64,000 nt of DNA from Streptomyces sp. NBC_00234 (GTDB taxonomy: Bacteria > Actinomycetota > Actinomycetes > Streptomycetales > Streptomycetaceae): assembly GCF_036195325.1 (NCBI RefSeq), contig NZ_CP108101.1, positions 4,154,001-4,218,000 of the forward strand, given 5' to 3'. Below are positions 41,858 to 50,090 of this stretch, piece by piece. The position numbers and the translations under genes are program-made. Each line of letters opens with the position of its first letter. Position 1 is the first letter of the stretch. Under the pieces are notes generated by a model. It saw only the letters and a program-made list of their open reading frames with translations. It was not told the origin of the DNA and made no database searches.

Positions 41858-43143
41858 TTGGAGACCGGCTCCAGAACCTCACGCCCGCCGAGGTACGGAC
41901 GCAGTACCTCGGGTACCCGCACCGAACCGTCGGCGAGCTGGTGGTTCTCCAGGATCGCCACGATGGTGCGGGGTACGGCGCAGAGCGTGCCGTTCAGCGT
42001 GGCGAGCGGCTGGAGCACCTTCTTGCCGTCGCGGCTGTCGCGCATCCGGACGGAGAGGCGGCGCGCCTGGAAACCGTCGCAGTTCGAGGCGGAGGTCAGC
42101 TCGCGGTACTTGCCCTGCGTGGGAATCCACGCCTCGCAGTCGAACTTCCGGGAGGCGGAGGCCCCCAGGTCGCCCGAGGCGACATCGATCACCTGGAAGG
42201 GCAGCTCCAGCGCGGTGAGCCACTGCTTCTCCCAGTCGAGGAGACGCCGGTGCTCGGCCTCGGCGTCCGCCGGATCGACGTACGAGAACATCTCGACCTT
42301 GTCGAACTGGTGGACGCGGAAGATGCCGCGGGTGTCCTTGCCGTACGTGCCGGCCTCGCGGCGGAAGCAGGGCGAGAAGCCCGCGTACCGCAGCGGCAGC
42401 TTGTCGGCCTCGATGATCTCGTCCATGTGGTACGCGGCGAGGGGCACCTCGGACGTGCCGACCAGGTAGAAGTCGTCCTTCTCCAGGTGGTAGACGTCCG
42501 CGGACGCCTGGCCCAGGAAGCCGGTGCCCTCCATGGCGCGCGGGCGGACCAGCGCGGGGGTCAGCATCGGGATGAAGCCGGCCTCGGTGGCCTGCGCGAT
42601 CGCGGCGTTGACCAGCGCGAGTTCCAGGAGCGCGCCGATACCCGTCAGGTAGTAGAAGCGCGAACCGGAAACCTTGGCTCCGCGCTCCATGTCGATGGCG
42701 CCCAGCGCCTCGCCGAGCTCCAGGTGGTCCTTCGGGGCGAAGCCCTCGGCGCCGAAGTCGCGGATGGTGCCGTGCGTTTCGAGGACGACGAAGTCCTCCT
42801 CGCCGCCGACCGGCACGTCCTCGTGGACGATGTTGCCGAGCTGGAGCAGCAGCCGCTTGGCGTCGGCGTCGGCCTCGTCCTGAGCGGCGTCGGCCGCCTT
42901 GACTTCGGCCTTGAGCTGATCGGCCTTCTTGAGCAGCTCGGCACGCTCGTCCGGGGATGCCTTGGGGATCAGCTTGCCGAGCGACTTCTGCTCGGAGCGG
43001 AGTTCGTCGAAGCGGACGCCGGACGACCTGCGCAGCTCGTCGGCGGAGAGAAGGGCGTCGACGAGCGCGACGTCCTCTCCACGGGCGCGCTGGGAGGCGC
43101 GAACACGGTCGGGGTCCTCACGGAGCAGGCGAAGGTCAATCAC
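41854..43143 (-). CDS. serS: Seryl-tRNA synthetase
   Basis: A 429-residue class II aminoacyl-tRNA synthetase. The N-terminal arm is a long antiparallel coiled coil (about 30-110) that contacts the tRNA variable loop. Motif 2 is FSPCFRREAGTYGKDTRG, and motif 3 is represented by GKYRELTSASNCDGFQARR plus the C-terminal NGTLCAVPRTIVAILENHQ. The GTG start at 43143 gives the family-standard MIDLRLLRED; GAGGGG sits unusually close to it. The promoter must lie in the DnaA-box-rich gap upstream. Confidence 0.98.
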   Translation of the reverse strand: MIDLRLLREDPDRVRASQRARGEDVALVDALLSADELRRSSGVRFDELRSEQKSLGKLIPKASPDERAELLKKADQLKAEVKAADAAQDEADADAKRLLLQLGNIVHEDVPVGGEEDFVVLETHGTIRDFGAEGFAPKDHLELGEALGAIDMERGAKVSGSRFYYLTGIGALLELALVNAAIAQATEAGFIPMLTPALVRPRAMEGTGFLGQASADVYHLEKDDFYLVGTSEVPLAAYHMDEIIEADKLPLRYAGFSPCFRREAGTYGKDTRGIFRVHQFDKVEMFSYVDPADAEAEHRRLLDWEKQWLTALELPFQVIDVASGDLGASASRKFDCEAWIPTQGKYRELTSASNCDGFQARRLSVRMRDSRDGKKVLQPLATLNGTLCAVPRTIVAILENHQLADGSVRVPEVLRPYLGGREVLEPVSK

Positions 43144-43367
43144 CCCTCAAGGCTACCGGTGTGGGGTTCCCCCGCTCGAACCGATATCGATGAGCGTGTC
43201 ACTTTGCCCGAATTGCCGGAATTGATAATCCTGGAGGGAATCGCTGGGCCGGGCATCGGCGAAGTGGTCAATAAACGAGCGCATTCCCCCGAAAAGGGTT
43301 CAAGTGGTCCGCGCCGCTTGACGCACCGGGCCTGCGCGGGGCGGGAGTTGGGGACGGGGTTCCGATG

Positions 43368-43678
43368 TTGTCCACAGGGGGGTGCGGTTCGATTTAGTTA
43401 TCCACAGGCTGTGAGGAAGATCTGTGGACACCGGAAGAGATCGTTCCGAAAGCCACATGAAGGCTCATGGATTCCCCGTTCAAACGCGGTTCACACACTC
43501 ATTCGGGTGGGAATTCGATGCTCTAAAGAGTTGATCAATGCAATTGGGGTGACACGCGATGACCTGGGGCTCTGTGGACGGATCTGATGCCACTGAGCCG
43601 ATTTGTCGACCATGTCGCATTACGGTGTCGACTTGTCCCCAGGTCGAGACGTCGGCCTGTGGATAACTCTGTGGGTAA
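43368..43678. promoter_or_regulatory. Cluster of seven DnaA-box-like sites between serS and pheA
   Basis: Perfect boxes: TTGTCCACA at 43368-43376 (+), TTATCCACA at 43398-43406 (+) and TTATCCACA at 43658-43666 (minus). CCGTCCACA at 43573-43581 (minus) fits the degenerate Streptomyces consensus. GTGTCCACA at 43423-43431 (minus), TTGTCCCCA at 43633-43641 (+) and TTACCCACA at 43670-43678 (minus) each have one mismatch. Three form a left group within 64 bases and four lie in a right group within 106 bases. This density resembles DnaA-titration clusters described near oriC in S. coelicolor. Confidence 0.85.
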
Positions 43679-43742
43679 ATGAAAATCTGCAGGTAGGACC
43701 GGTGGGCAACGCACAGGACGCCCCTGGCCGGAGCGCCGCCGG

Positions 43743-43761
43743 GGCCCGGCTCAGCCGGGCC
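43743..43761 (-). terminator. Hairpin at the end of pheA
   Basis: GGCCCGGC-TCA-GCCGGGCC, an 8-bp stem starting 9 bases after the pheA stop codon. Confidence 0.65.
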
Positions 43762-43770
43762 GGTGCTGCC

Positions 43771-44706
43771 TCAGACCCGGCCGTCCTGGCTCCGTGCCAG
43801 CCAGTCGGACGCCTCGGTGAAGTCGGTGTCCGAGGTCCCGGTACGCAGCGCGCGTACGTCCTCGGTCGTCACTCCGGCCCGCGGATACGAACCCAGGAAC
43901 CGCACGTTCGGGCAGATGCGCTTGAGCCCCATCAGCGCCTCACCGACCCGCCGGTCCGCGATATGTCCCTCTGCGTCCACGGCGAAGCAGTAGTTGCCGA
44001 TGCCCTCCCCGGTCGGCCGGGACTGGATCAGCATCAGGTTCACCCCGCGCACCGCGAACTCCTGGAGGAGTTCGAGCAGCGCGCCCGGGTGGTCGTCGCC
44101 CAGCCAGATGACCACGGAGGTCTTGTCCGCGCCGGTCGGTGCCGACGGCCGGGCCGGGCGGCCCACCAGGACGAAGCGTGTCTGGGCGTTCTCGGCGTCG
44201 TGGATCTCCGTGACCAGCGGTTCCAGGCCGTAGGTCGCCGCGGCGAACTCCCCGGCGAAAGCGGCGTCGTACCGCCCCTCCTGGACCAGCCGCGCACCAT
44301 CGGCGTTGGAGGCGGCCGACTCCCACACGGCCTTCGGGAGGTGGGCCGCCATCCAGTTGCGTACCTGCGGCTGCGCGGCCGGGTGCGCGGTGACCGTCTT
44401 GATGTCGGTGAGCTTGGTCCCCGGACGCACCAGCAGCGCGAAGGTGATGGAGAGCAGCACCTCGCGGTAGATCATGAGCGGTTCGCCGGTGGTCAGCTCG
44501 TCGAGCGTCGCGGTGATCCCGCCCTCGACGGAGTTCTCGATGGGTACGAGGGCCGCCGCCGCTTCGCCGCTGCGCACCGCGTCCAGGGCCGCCGGTACGG
44601 AGACCATCGGGACGAGCTCGCGGGTGGCCGCTTCCGGGAGCGTACGGAGGGCGACCTCGGTGAAGGTGCCTTCGGGGCCGAGATAGGCGTAGCGCGTGGC
44701 TGACAT
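43771..44706 (-). CDS. pheA: Prephenate dehydratase
   Basis: A 311-residue monofunctional prephenate dehydratase that converts prephenate to phenylpyruvate for phenylalanine synthesis. The catalytic domain shows YLGPEGTFTEVAL, ENSVEGGI and the NAQTRFVLVGR motif with the catalytic Thr-Arg-Phe. A C-terminal ACT domain (about 205-285) includes SRPTGEGIGNYCF, the site of phenylalanine feedback. The typical ESRP motif reads QSRP here. It lies downstream of the copper cluster on the same strand. Confidence 0.97.
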   Translation of the reverse strand: MSATRYAYLGPEGTFTEVALRTLPEAATRELVPMVSVPAALDAVRSGEAAAALVPIENSVEGGITATLDELTTGEPLMIYREVLLSITFALLVRPGTKLTDIKTVTAHPAAQPQVRNWMAAHLPKAVWESAASNADGARLVQEGRYDAAFAGEFAAATYGLEPLVTEIHDAENAQTRFVLVGRPARPSAPTGADKTSVVIWLGDDHPGALLELLQEFAVRGVNLMLIQSRPTGEGIGNYCFAVDAEGHIADRRVGEALMGLKRICPNVRFLGSYPRAGVTTEDVRALRTGTSDTDFTEASDWLARSQDGRV

Positions 44707-44769
44707 ACGGTCACCCTAATGCGCCCTGCGCGAGGGGCCGCGCCGTCTCAGGATGCGGCCGGGCGGGCG

Positions 44770-46104
44770 TCAGGACTCCAGCAGTCGCTGTCCCACGTAC
44801 TCACCCTTCGCCGCACCGCCCGGCACCGCGAAGACTCCGCTCGCCTCGTGCCGGATGAACGGCGAGAGCGCGTCTCCCCGGTCGAGCTTGCGCTGCACCG
44901 GCACGAAGCCCCGGAAGGGGTCCGCCTGCCAGCAGACGAAGAGGAGCCCGGCGTCCGGGGTGCCGTCCGCCGCGATGCCGTCGTGGTACGAGAAGGGGCG
45001 CCGCAGCATCGCCGCGCCGCCGTTCTTCTCGGGGGAGGAGATCCGGGCATGGGCGTTGTCGGGGATCACCAGGCGGCCGTCCGGGCCTGCCTTGTCGAGG
45101 TCCATCCCGGTCGTCTCCGTGCCGCCGCTGAGCGGGGCGCCGTCCGCCTTGCGGCGCCCGATGACCCTCTCCTGCCGGTCCACCGTGAGCTTCTCCCAGT
45201 CGTCGAGGAGCATCCTGATGCGCCGTACGACGGCGTACGAGCCGCCCGCCATCCAGTCGAACGCCGGTCCGGAGTCGGCTGAGGCGGTGCCGGTCCCCGC
45301 GCCCGACGGTACGAAGATCCGCTGGTCGAAACCGCTGTCGGACGGCTTCGGATTTCCGGTGCCGTCGATCTGCCCCATCAGATTGCGCGCGGTTCTCGGG
45401 CGGTCGGTGGCGCCCGGAGTGCGGTTGAAGCCGCTCATCTGCCAGCGCACCCGGGCCGTCGTGGCGGCGTCCTTCTGGAGGGCGCGCAGCGCGTGGAAGG
45501 CGACGAGCGCGTCGTCCGCACCGATCTGCACCCAGAGGTCACCGTTGGAGCGCTTGGCGTCGAGGTGGTCGGAGGAGAACGGCGGCAGCGGGTCGAGGGC
45601 GGTGGGCCGACGGCCGGTCAGGCCCGTACGTTCGAAGAAGGTGCGGCCGAAGCCGAAGGTGACCGTCAGCGAGGAGGGCCCGGCGTCCAGGGCGATCCCG
45701 GTGTCGTGGTCCGCGCCGTCTCCGTCCACCGCCGGCCGGCCCGCCATCAGCCGCTCGGCCGTGGCCGACCAGCGGCGCATCAGCGCGGCGGCCTCCTTGC
45801 GTCCCGCACCGGGTGCCAGGTCGAAGGCGATCAGATGGCCGTGGGCCTGAAGCGGAGCGGTGATCCCCGCTTGATGTTTCCCGTGAAACATCGCGCGGGT
45901 CGATCCGACAGTGGTCAGCGCGGCCGGATCGTCGGGGCGGGTGGCGGCGTATCCCGCGGCGCCGCCCGCCGCGCCCAGCACGAGGCCCGTCGCTCCGGCG
46001 GCTCCGGCGGTGCCGAGCAGCCGCCGCCGGGAGACGGCACCGGCCGGAGCAGCGGCACCCGTGCCGGAGCCGTTCCTCGCGGCCTTCGGGGTGGCGTCCT
46101 TCAT
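44770..46104 (-). CDS. dtpA: Tat-exported DyP-type haem peroxidase (DtpA)
   Basis: A 444-residue dye-decolourising peroxidase with a Tat signal (SRRRLLGTAG, residues ~25-35) and an alanine/glycine-rich hydrophobic core. The DyP motif GQIDGTGNPK supplies the catalytic Asp, the proximal His is probably in DNAHARI and the distal Arg in MLRRPFSY. In S. lividans the orthologous DtpA is required for maturation of the copper oxidase GlxA and for development, working with Sco and ECuC, which are encoded upstream here. The ATG at 46104 was chosen; a TTG at 46116 is an alternative. A near-perfect parS lies within codons ~71-76. Confidence 0.93.
   Translation of the reverse strand: MKDATPKAARNGSGTGAAAPAGAVSRRRLLGTAGAAGATGLVLGAAGGAAGYAATRPDDPAALTTVGSTRAMFHGKHQAGITAPLQAHGHLIAFDLAPGAGRKEAAALMRRWSATAERLMAGRPAVDGDGADHDTGIALDAGPSSLTVTFGFGRTFFERTGLTGRRPTALDPLPPFSSDHLDAKRSNGDLWVQIGADDALVAFHALRALQKDAATTARVRWQMSGFNRTPGATDRPRTARNLMGQIDGTGNPKPSDSGFDQRIFVPSGAGTGTASADSGPAFDWMAGGSYAVVRRIRMLLDDWEKLTVDRQERVIGRRKADGAPLSGGTETTGMDLDKAGPDGRLVIPDNAHARISSPEKNGGAAMLRRPFSYHDGIAADGTPDAGLLFVCWQADPFRGFVPVQRKLDRGDALSPFIRHEASGVFAVPGGAAKGEYVGQRLLES
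45876..45889. other. Near-perfect parS inside dtpA
   Basis: GTTTCCCGTGAAAC differs from the parS consensus at one of 14 positions. It lies in the dtpA coding sequence, where it encodes part of MFHGKH. Confidence 0.55.
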
Positions 46105-46121
46105 GTTCTTGCTCAACGTGC

Positions 46122-48062
46122 TCAGCCGATCCTGACGTTCTTGTCGATGGTCGTCTGGTCGATGTCCGACGTCCGCACCGTCACGGAGACCGTCCACTCG
46201 CCGGCCATCGGGACCTGGATGCCGTCGGCCGTCCAGTGGCCGTCGGCGAGGTGGTCGGGGACGACCGGCAGCGGACCGATGTCCTTGGACTTCAGCGTGA
46301 GCGCCACCTTCACCTCGGGGACGTCCAGCGGCCGGCCGTTCGCTCCGTCGACCCAGATGTGGAGCTGGTTGGCACCGATGCGCGCGGGGTCGATGTCCAT
46401 CCGCACGGTCCCCTTGCCGTTCCGGCCGCCGGTGTCGAACGGCATGCTCAGGTTGATCGGGGTTCCGGGAGCCGGAACGCTCGTCGCGGCCGGGCCGCGG
46501 GAGGCTTCCTCCTCGGTACGCCCCGGCTCGGTGGAGGTCAGCACGGTCGTTACCGCGAGGAGGACGACGGCGATGCCCGCCTCCGTCAGTACCGAGCGGC
46601 GCAGGCCTGAGCGGTCCGGGTCGGCATCGCGGACGCGCTTCTCCTTCGTGGCCGTCAGGGCGGCACGCTGGCGGGCGAGCTGCGCGGCCCGTTCGGGGTC
46701 GACGGCCTCCGCGTCGGCGCCCACCGCGACCGCGACGGGCTCGCCGTCGTCGTCTCCGGCCTCGGCGTCCGTCGCCACGGCCTCGGCCGCTCCGGTGCTC
46801 TCCGCCAGCCGGGAGGTCCACCGGCGGGAGATCCAGGCGACACCGACGAGGACGGCCACCAGGGCCACCTTGACGAGCAGGAGCTGGCCGTACCGGGTGC
46901 CGGTCAGCGCGGACCAGGAGCCGACCTGGCGCCAGGACTGGTAGATCCCGGTCGCGGTGAGGACGACCACGCTGCCGAACGCCACGCGGGAGAAGCGCTG
47001 TACGACGGAGCTCTCGACGCCGGGCGTCCGGTACAGGGCGACCAGCAGGGCGGCGAGACCTCCGAGCCAGGTGGCGACGGCCAGCAGGTGCAGGACGTCG
47101 ACCGGCATGGCGATGCCCGGCTGGATGCCGGTCGACGCGTGTTCCGCGAGGGCCCAGGTGCCGGCGATCCCGGCGGCGACGACCGTGCCGCCGATGGCGA
47201 GGCCGAAGGTGAGGTCCTTCTGCTCCGTCTCGTCCTCGCGCTTGGCGTACCCGCCGAACAGGACGGCGATGAAGAGGGCGGCGGCCCCGAGCAGCAGCAG
47301 CCGGGAGACCAGTGCGGCGCCCGGCTTGGTGTCGAGCACGGCTTGCAGACCGTTGAGGTCGAAGGCGTCCGAGAGCTTGCCGGAACCGGTGTACGGGCTG
47401 CGCAGGAGCAGCATGATCAAAGTGGCGGCGGTCAGGGTGATCCAGCCGCGCACGACGAGGCGTTGCAGCGGGCGTTCGGCTGCTCCGCGCCGCCAGCAGG
47501 CGAGTACGAACGCGGCGCCACCGGCCAGCAGGACGAATCCGGCGTACGCGGCGTAGCGCGCGATGCCGTAGAGGGTGCCGACCAGGCCGCCGCCGGCTCC
47601 GCCGGAGGGAAGCGCGACGGTCGTTTCCGAGGGGGCGCCGATGGAGAACGTGAAGGCGCCCGAGATCGGGTGGCTGTCCGCGGAGACGGCCTGCCAGGCC
47701 ACGGTGTAGGTGCCGTCGGGCAGACCCGCGAGGAGCCGGACGCCGTACTCAACGGCGCCTCCGCTCCCCAGCTCGCGGGGCGCACCGGCGTCCGCCCGGC
47801 GGCCGTCGGGGTCGAGGACGCGGATCGAGTCCTTGCCCATGGCGATCTGCTCGGAGAAGCTGAGCGAGACCTCCTTGGGAGCGGTGTCGACCACCGCCCC
47901 GTCCTGCGGGTTGCTCCCGGTGAGGGCGGCGTGCGCGGACGCGGGGCTCGCGCCCGCCAGCACCAGGCCGAACAGCAGGCTGATCAGCGTGGCGAGGAAC
48001 GCGACGGCGGCGAGCGGCCGGCGTATCGGGTGCGGCCCGAAGTGCGGGGCGGTGGCTGTCAT
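46122..48062 (-). CDS. CopC-CopD copper resistance/uptake fusion protein
   Basis: A 646-residue membrane protein. After a signal sequence it begins with a CopC beta-barrel whose mature start AHAAL and later DSHPISG supply the usual copper-binding histidines. The central part is a CopD domain with eight transmembrane helices (about 155-400), followed by an acidic linker, another helix (~505) and an extracytoplasmic C-terminal domain. CopC-CopD pairs bind periplasmic copper and import it. The gene lies 14 bases upstream-to-downstream from ecuC and 17 bases before dtpA, consistent with one operon for copper delivery. Confidence 0.92.
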   Translation of the reverse strand: MTATAPHFGPHPIRRPLAAVAFLATLISLLFGLVLAGASPASAHAALTGSNPQDGAVVDTAPKEVSLSFSEQIAMGKDSIRVLDPDGRRADAGAPRELGSGGAVEYGVRLLAGLPDGTYTVAWQAVSADSHPISGAFTFSIGAPSETTVALPSGGAGGGLVGTLYGIARYAAYAGFVLLAGGAAFVLACWRRGAAERPLQRLVVRGWITLTAATLIMLLLRSPYTGSGKLSDAFDLNGLQAVLDTKPGAALVSRLLLLGAAALFIAVLFGGYAKREDETEQKDLTFGLAIGGTVVAAGIAGTWALAEHASTGIQPGIAMPVDVLHLLAVATWLGGLAALLVALYRTPGVESSVVQRFSRVAFGSVVVLTATGIYQSWRQVGSWSALTGTRYGQLLLVKVALVAVLVGVAWISRRWTSRLAESTGAAEAVATDAEAGDDDGEPVAVAVGADAEAVDPERAAQLARQRAALTATKEKRVRDADPDRSGLRRSVLTEAGIAVVLLAVTTVLTSTEPGRTEEEASRGPAATSVPAPGTPINLSMPFDTGGRNGKGTVRMDIDPARIGANQLHIWVDGANGRPLDVPEVKVALTLKSKDIGPLPVVPDHLADGHWTADGIQVPMAGEWTVSVTVRTSDIDQTTIDKNVRIG

Positions 48063-48076
48063 GGGGTGTCAGTCCC

Positions 48077-48523
48077 TCACTGCTTCTTCGGGTTGTGGGT
48101 GGTCTCCTTCACGGGAACGTCGACCTTGATGGGGCCGGCCTTCTCGAAGTGCAGCTCCAGGGAGACCTTCTCGCCCTGCTTCGGTCGCTGCTTGAGCTTC
48201 ATGAACATGATGTGGTTGCCACCGCGTTCGAGATCCAGTTCGCCGCCGGCGGGCACTTCGAAGGAACTGACCATGCGCATGGTCTGGTTCCTCGTCTCGT
48301 GGATCGTGACGTCGTCCGAGAGCGGACTGGTCACGGAGGTCAGCCGGTCGGCGGCGTCCCCGCTGTTCTGCACGACGAGGAAGCCGGCCGCCATGTCGCT
48401 GATGGGCTGCGGCATGAAGGCGCCGACCACCTTCAGCTCCGGCTCGCTGCCGGCGGAACAGCCCGCCAGCGCCAGGCCCGTGGTGAGGGCCAGGACGCCG
48501 GCGAGGGCGGTGCGGCGGTTCAC
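48077..48523 (-). CDS. ecuC: PCu(A)C copper chaperone, lipoprotein (ECuC)
   Basis: A 148-residue extracytoplasmic Cu(I) chaperone. The N-terminus is a lipoprotein signal with lipobox LAGC (about residues 19-22). The Met/His copper site follows the H(M)X10MX21HXM pattern: IHETRNQTMRMVSS and GGNHIMFM. In S. lividans, ECuC passes copper to Sco, ultimately supplying GlxA. The GTG at 48523 overlaps the sco stop by four bases. Confidence 0.92.
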   Translation of the reverse strand: MNRRTALAGVLALTTGLALAGCSAGSEPELKVVGAFMPQPISDMAAGFLVVQNSGDAADRLTSVTSPLSDDVTIHETRNQTMRMVSSFEVPAGGELDLERGGNHIMFMKLKQRPKQGEKVSLELHFEKAGPIKVDVPVKETTHNPKKQ

Positions 48524-49173
48524 GGAGTCGCTCCCGTGATGAGCTTCGGGAGGTCCTTCGCGTAGTCGTCGGACGTGGTGTCCTCGCCGTACAGCACGTA
48601 CCCCTTGTCGGTCTTCGGCGAGAACGCGACCACCTGGGCGCCGTGCATCGAGACGACCGTGCCGTCCTTCTCCACCTTCGGCGGGTCGATGCCGATGCCG
48701 ATCTGCCGGGCGCCCGCCTGGATGGTCGGGAAGTCGCCCGTGAGTCCGGTGAAGGCGGGGTCCTGGGCCTTGAGCCAACTGCCCAGGGACGACGGGGTGT
48801 CGCGTTCGGGGTCGGTGGTGACGAAGACGACCTGGAGCTTGTCCTGGTCGGCCTTGGGCAGGGCGCGCTTGGCGAGCGCGATGTTGCTCATGGTCAGCGG
48901 GCAGACGTCGGGGCAGTTGGTGTAGCCGAAGTAGATGAGTGTCGGCTTGCCCTTGGTCTCCTCGCGGAGGTCGTACTTCTTGCCGTGGGTGTCGGTGAGG
49001 ACGAGGTTCGGCTTGGTGAAGGGCTGGTCGAGTACGGTCGCGGCCTTGGTGCTGGTGTCGGCGGAGACGTCCGCGACGGGCTTCGCGGAGTCCGCGTCAC
49101 TGCCGCAGGCCGACAGGGTCAGTGCCGCCGCGGCGGCGAGCGCCGCGGCGAGCATCGTCTTCTTGGTGCGCAT
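48520..49173 (-). CDS. sco: SCO1/SenC/PrrC copper metallochaperone
   Basis: A 217-residue thioredoxin-fold copper chaperone with a lipoprotein signal (LSACGSD, residues ~20-26). The copper site is CPDVC plus His in SMHGAQV. Sco proteins deliver copper to cytochrome c oxidase; in S. lividans Sco also delivers to GlxA in hyphal tips. The ATG at 49173 follows AGGAAA. It is translationally coupled to ecuC. Confidence 0.95.
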   Translation of the reverse strand: MRTKKTMLAAALAAAAALTLSACGSDADSAKPVADVSADTSTKAATVLDQPFTKPNLVLTDTHGKKYDLREETKGKPTLIYFGYTNCPDVCPLTMSNIALAKRALPKADQDKLQVVFVTTDPERDTPSSLGSWLKAQDPAFTGLTGDFPTIQAGARQIGIGIDPPKVEKDGTVVSMHGAQVVAFSPKTDKGYVLYGEDTTSDDYAKDLPKLITGATP

Positions 49174-49217
49174 GGAGAATTGTTTCCTGGTCTGTGGTGC
49201 GGGTGCTGCTTTGGGCG

Positions 49218-49967
49218 TCAGGCGGTGCGGCGGCGTCCCGCGAGGACGCCGAACGCGACACCCGCGATACCGATGACGATGCCGACGACGCCCAGGATCC
49301 GGGCGGTGCCGTCGCTGCTGTCGGCCGAGGCGGAGGGCGAGGCGGAGTCCGCCTTCGTGTCCTTCGCGGCCTTGTCGTCCGTGGCGTGGTCGCTCTTGTC
49401 GTCGGCGGCGGCAGCACCGTGCGCGTCGGCGGACGCAGCGGTCAGCTTGAGGACGGGGGCCGGGCTCTCGGGCTCTTCGCCGCCCTCGACGGGCTCCTCG
49501 ATCCAGCGGACGACTTCCTTGTTGTCGTACGTCTGGAGGGCCTTGAAGACGAGCTGGTCGGCGTCCTCGGGGAGCTGGCCGACCGAGAGCGGGAACTGCT
49601 GGAAGTAGCCCGGCTCGATCTTGCTGCCGTCCGAGGTCCAGGTGACCTTCGAAACGGCTTCGGTGATCTTCTTGCCGTGCACGTCGAGGGGCTTGTCGAG
49701 CTTGCTCTTGTCGACCTTGATCTTCCAGCCGGGCACGGCCTGCGGGCTGACCGAGGACAGCGGGTGCTCGGCCGGGAAGTTCACTTCGAGCTTCACCGTC
49801 GAGGCGTCGTCGCGCTCGTTGGGGACCTTGAAGTTGATGGTGGCGTAGCTGCCCTTGGCGGCCTCGCCCTGCGGCTGGACGCTGACGTGAGCGGCGGCGG
49901 GGCCGGCGAGCAGCAGGACGGTGGAAGCGGCGACGCCGCCCGCGATGGCGATGCGTGAAACGTTCAT
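49218..49967 (-). CDS. YcnI-type DUF1775 copper-associated membrane protein
   Basis: A 249-residue protein with an N-terminal signal peptide, a beta-sandwich YcnI domain whose mature first residue region is AAAHVSVQP (His as copper ligand with a nearby tryptophan), a low-complexity acidic linker and a C-terminal transmembrane anchor followed by GRRRTA. YcnI proteins bind Cu(II) at this N-terminal His brace-like site and accompany copCD genes. The ATG at 49967 is preceded by GGAGATCCCTGCC. It is the first gene of the copper operon in its direction. Confidence 0.93.
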   Translation of the reverse strand: MNVSRIAIAGGVAASTVLLLAGPAAAHVSVQPQGEAAKGSYATINFKVPNERDDASTVKLEVNFPAEHPLSSVSPQAVPGWKIKVDKSKLDKPLDVHGKKITEAVSKVTWTSDGSKIEPGYFQQFPLSVGQLPEDADQLVFKALQTYDNKEVVRWIEEPVEGGEEPESPAPVLKLTAASADAHGAAAADDKSDHATDDKAAKDTKADSASPSASADSSDGTARILGVVGIVIGIAGVAFGVLAGRRRTA

Positions 49968-50027
49968 GGCAGGGATCTCCACAGGCAGAAGGAAAAGGTG
50001 GTCCGGCGCGCTGGTGCGCGACGGCAT

Positions 50028-50090
50028 CGCGACACCTTTTCCCCGGGTGATCCGGGCCGCGCCGAAGAGATCCGGGCGAAGGGTGTCGCG
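50028..50090 (-). terminator. Inverted repeat between ycnI-type gene and the hypothetical membrane gene
   Basis: CGCGACACC at 50028-50036 pairs perfectly with GGTGTCGCG at 50082-50090; the 45-base loop contains a smaller dyad around GGGTGATCCGGG. It lies directly after the stop at 50091, so it may terminate that gene. It could alternatively regulate the copper operon. Confidence 0.4.

Larger units (their letters stand above)
43144..43770. other. 627-base non-coding region between pheA and serS
   Basis: No gene is visible. The region is noticeably less GC-rich than its neighbours, contains short A/T runs, and should hold the serS promoter. It carries the DnaA-box cluster described separately and, at its right edge, the pheA terminator hairpin. 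Confidence 0.7.

Noticed and set aside
43144..43770. oriC itself
   Set aside because: DnaA boxes are present, but dnaA, dnaN, gyrB and rpmH are not adjacent, the box number is lower than in Streptomyces oriC, and the gap is flanked by serS and pheA.
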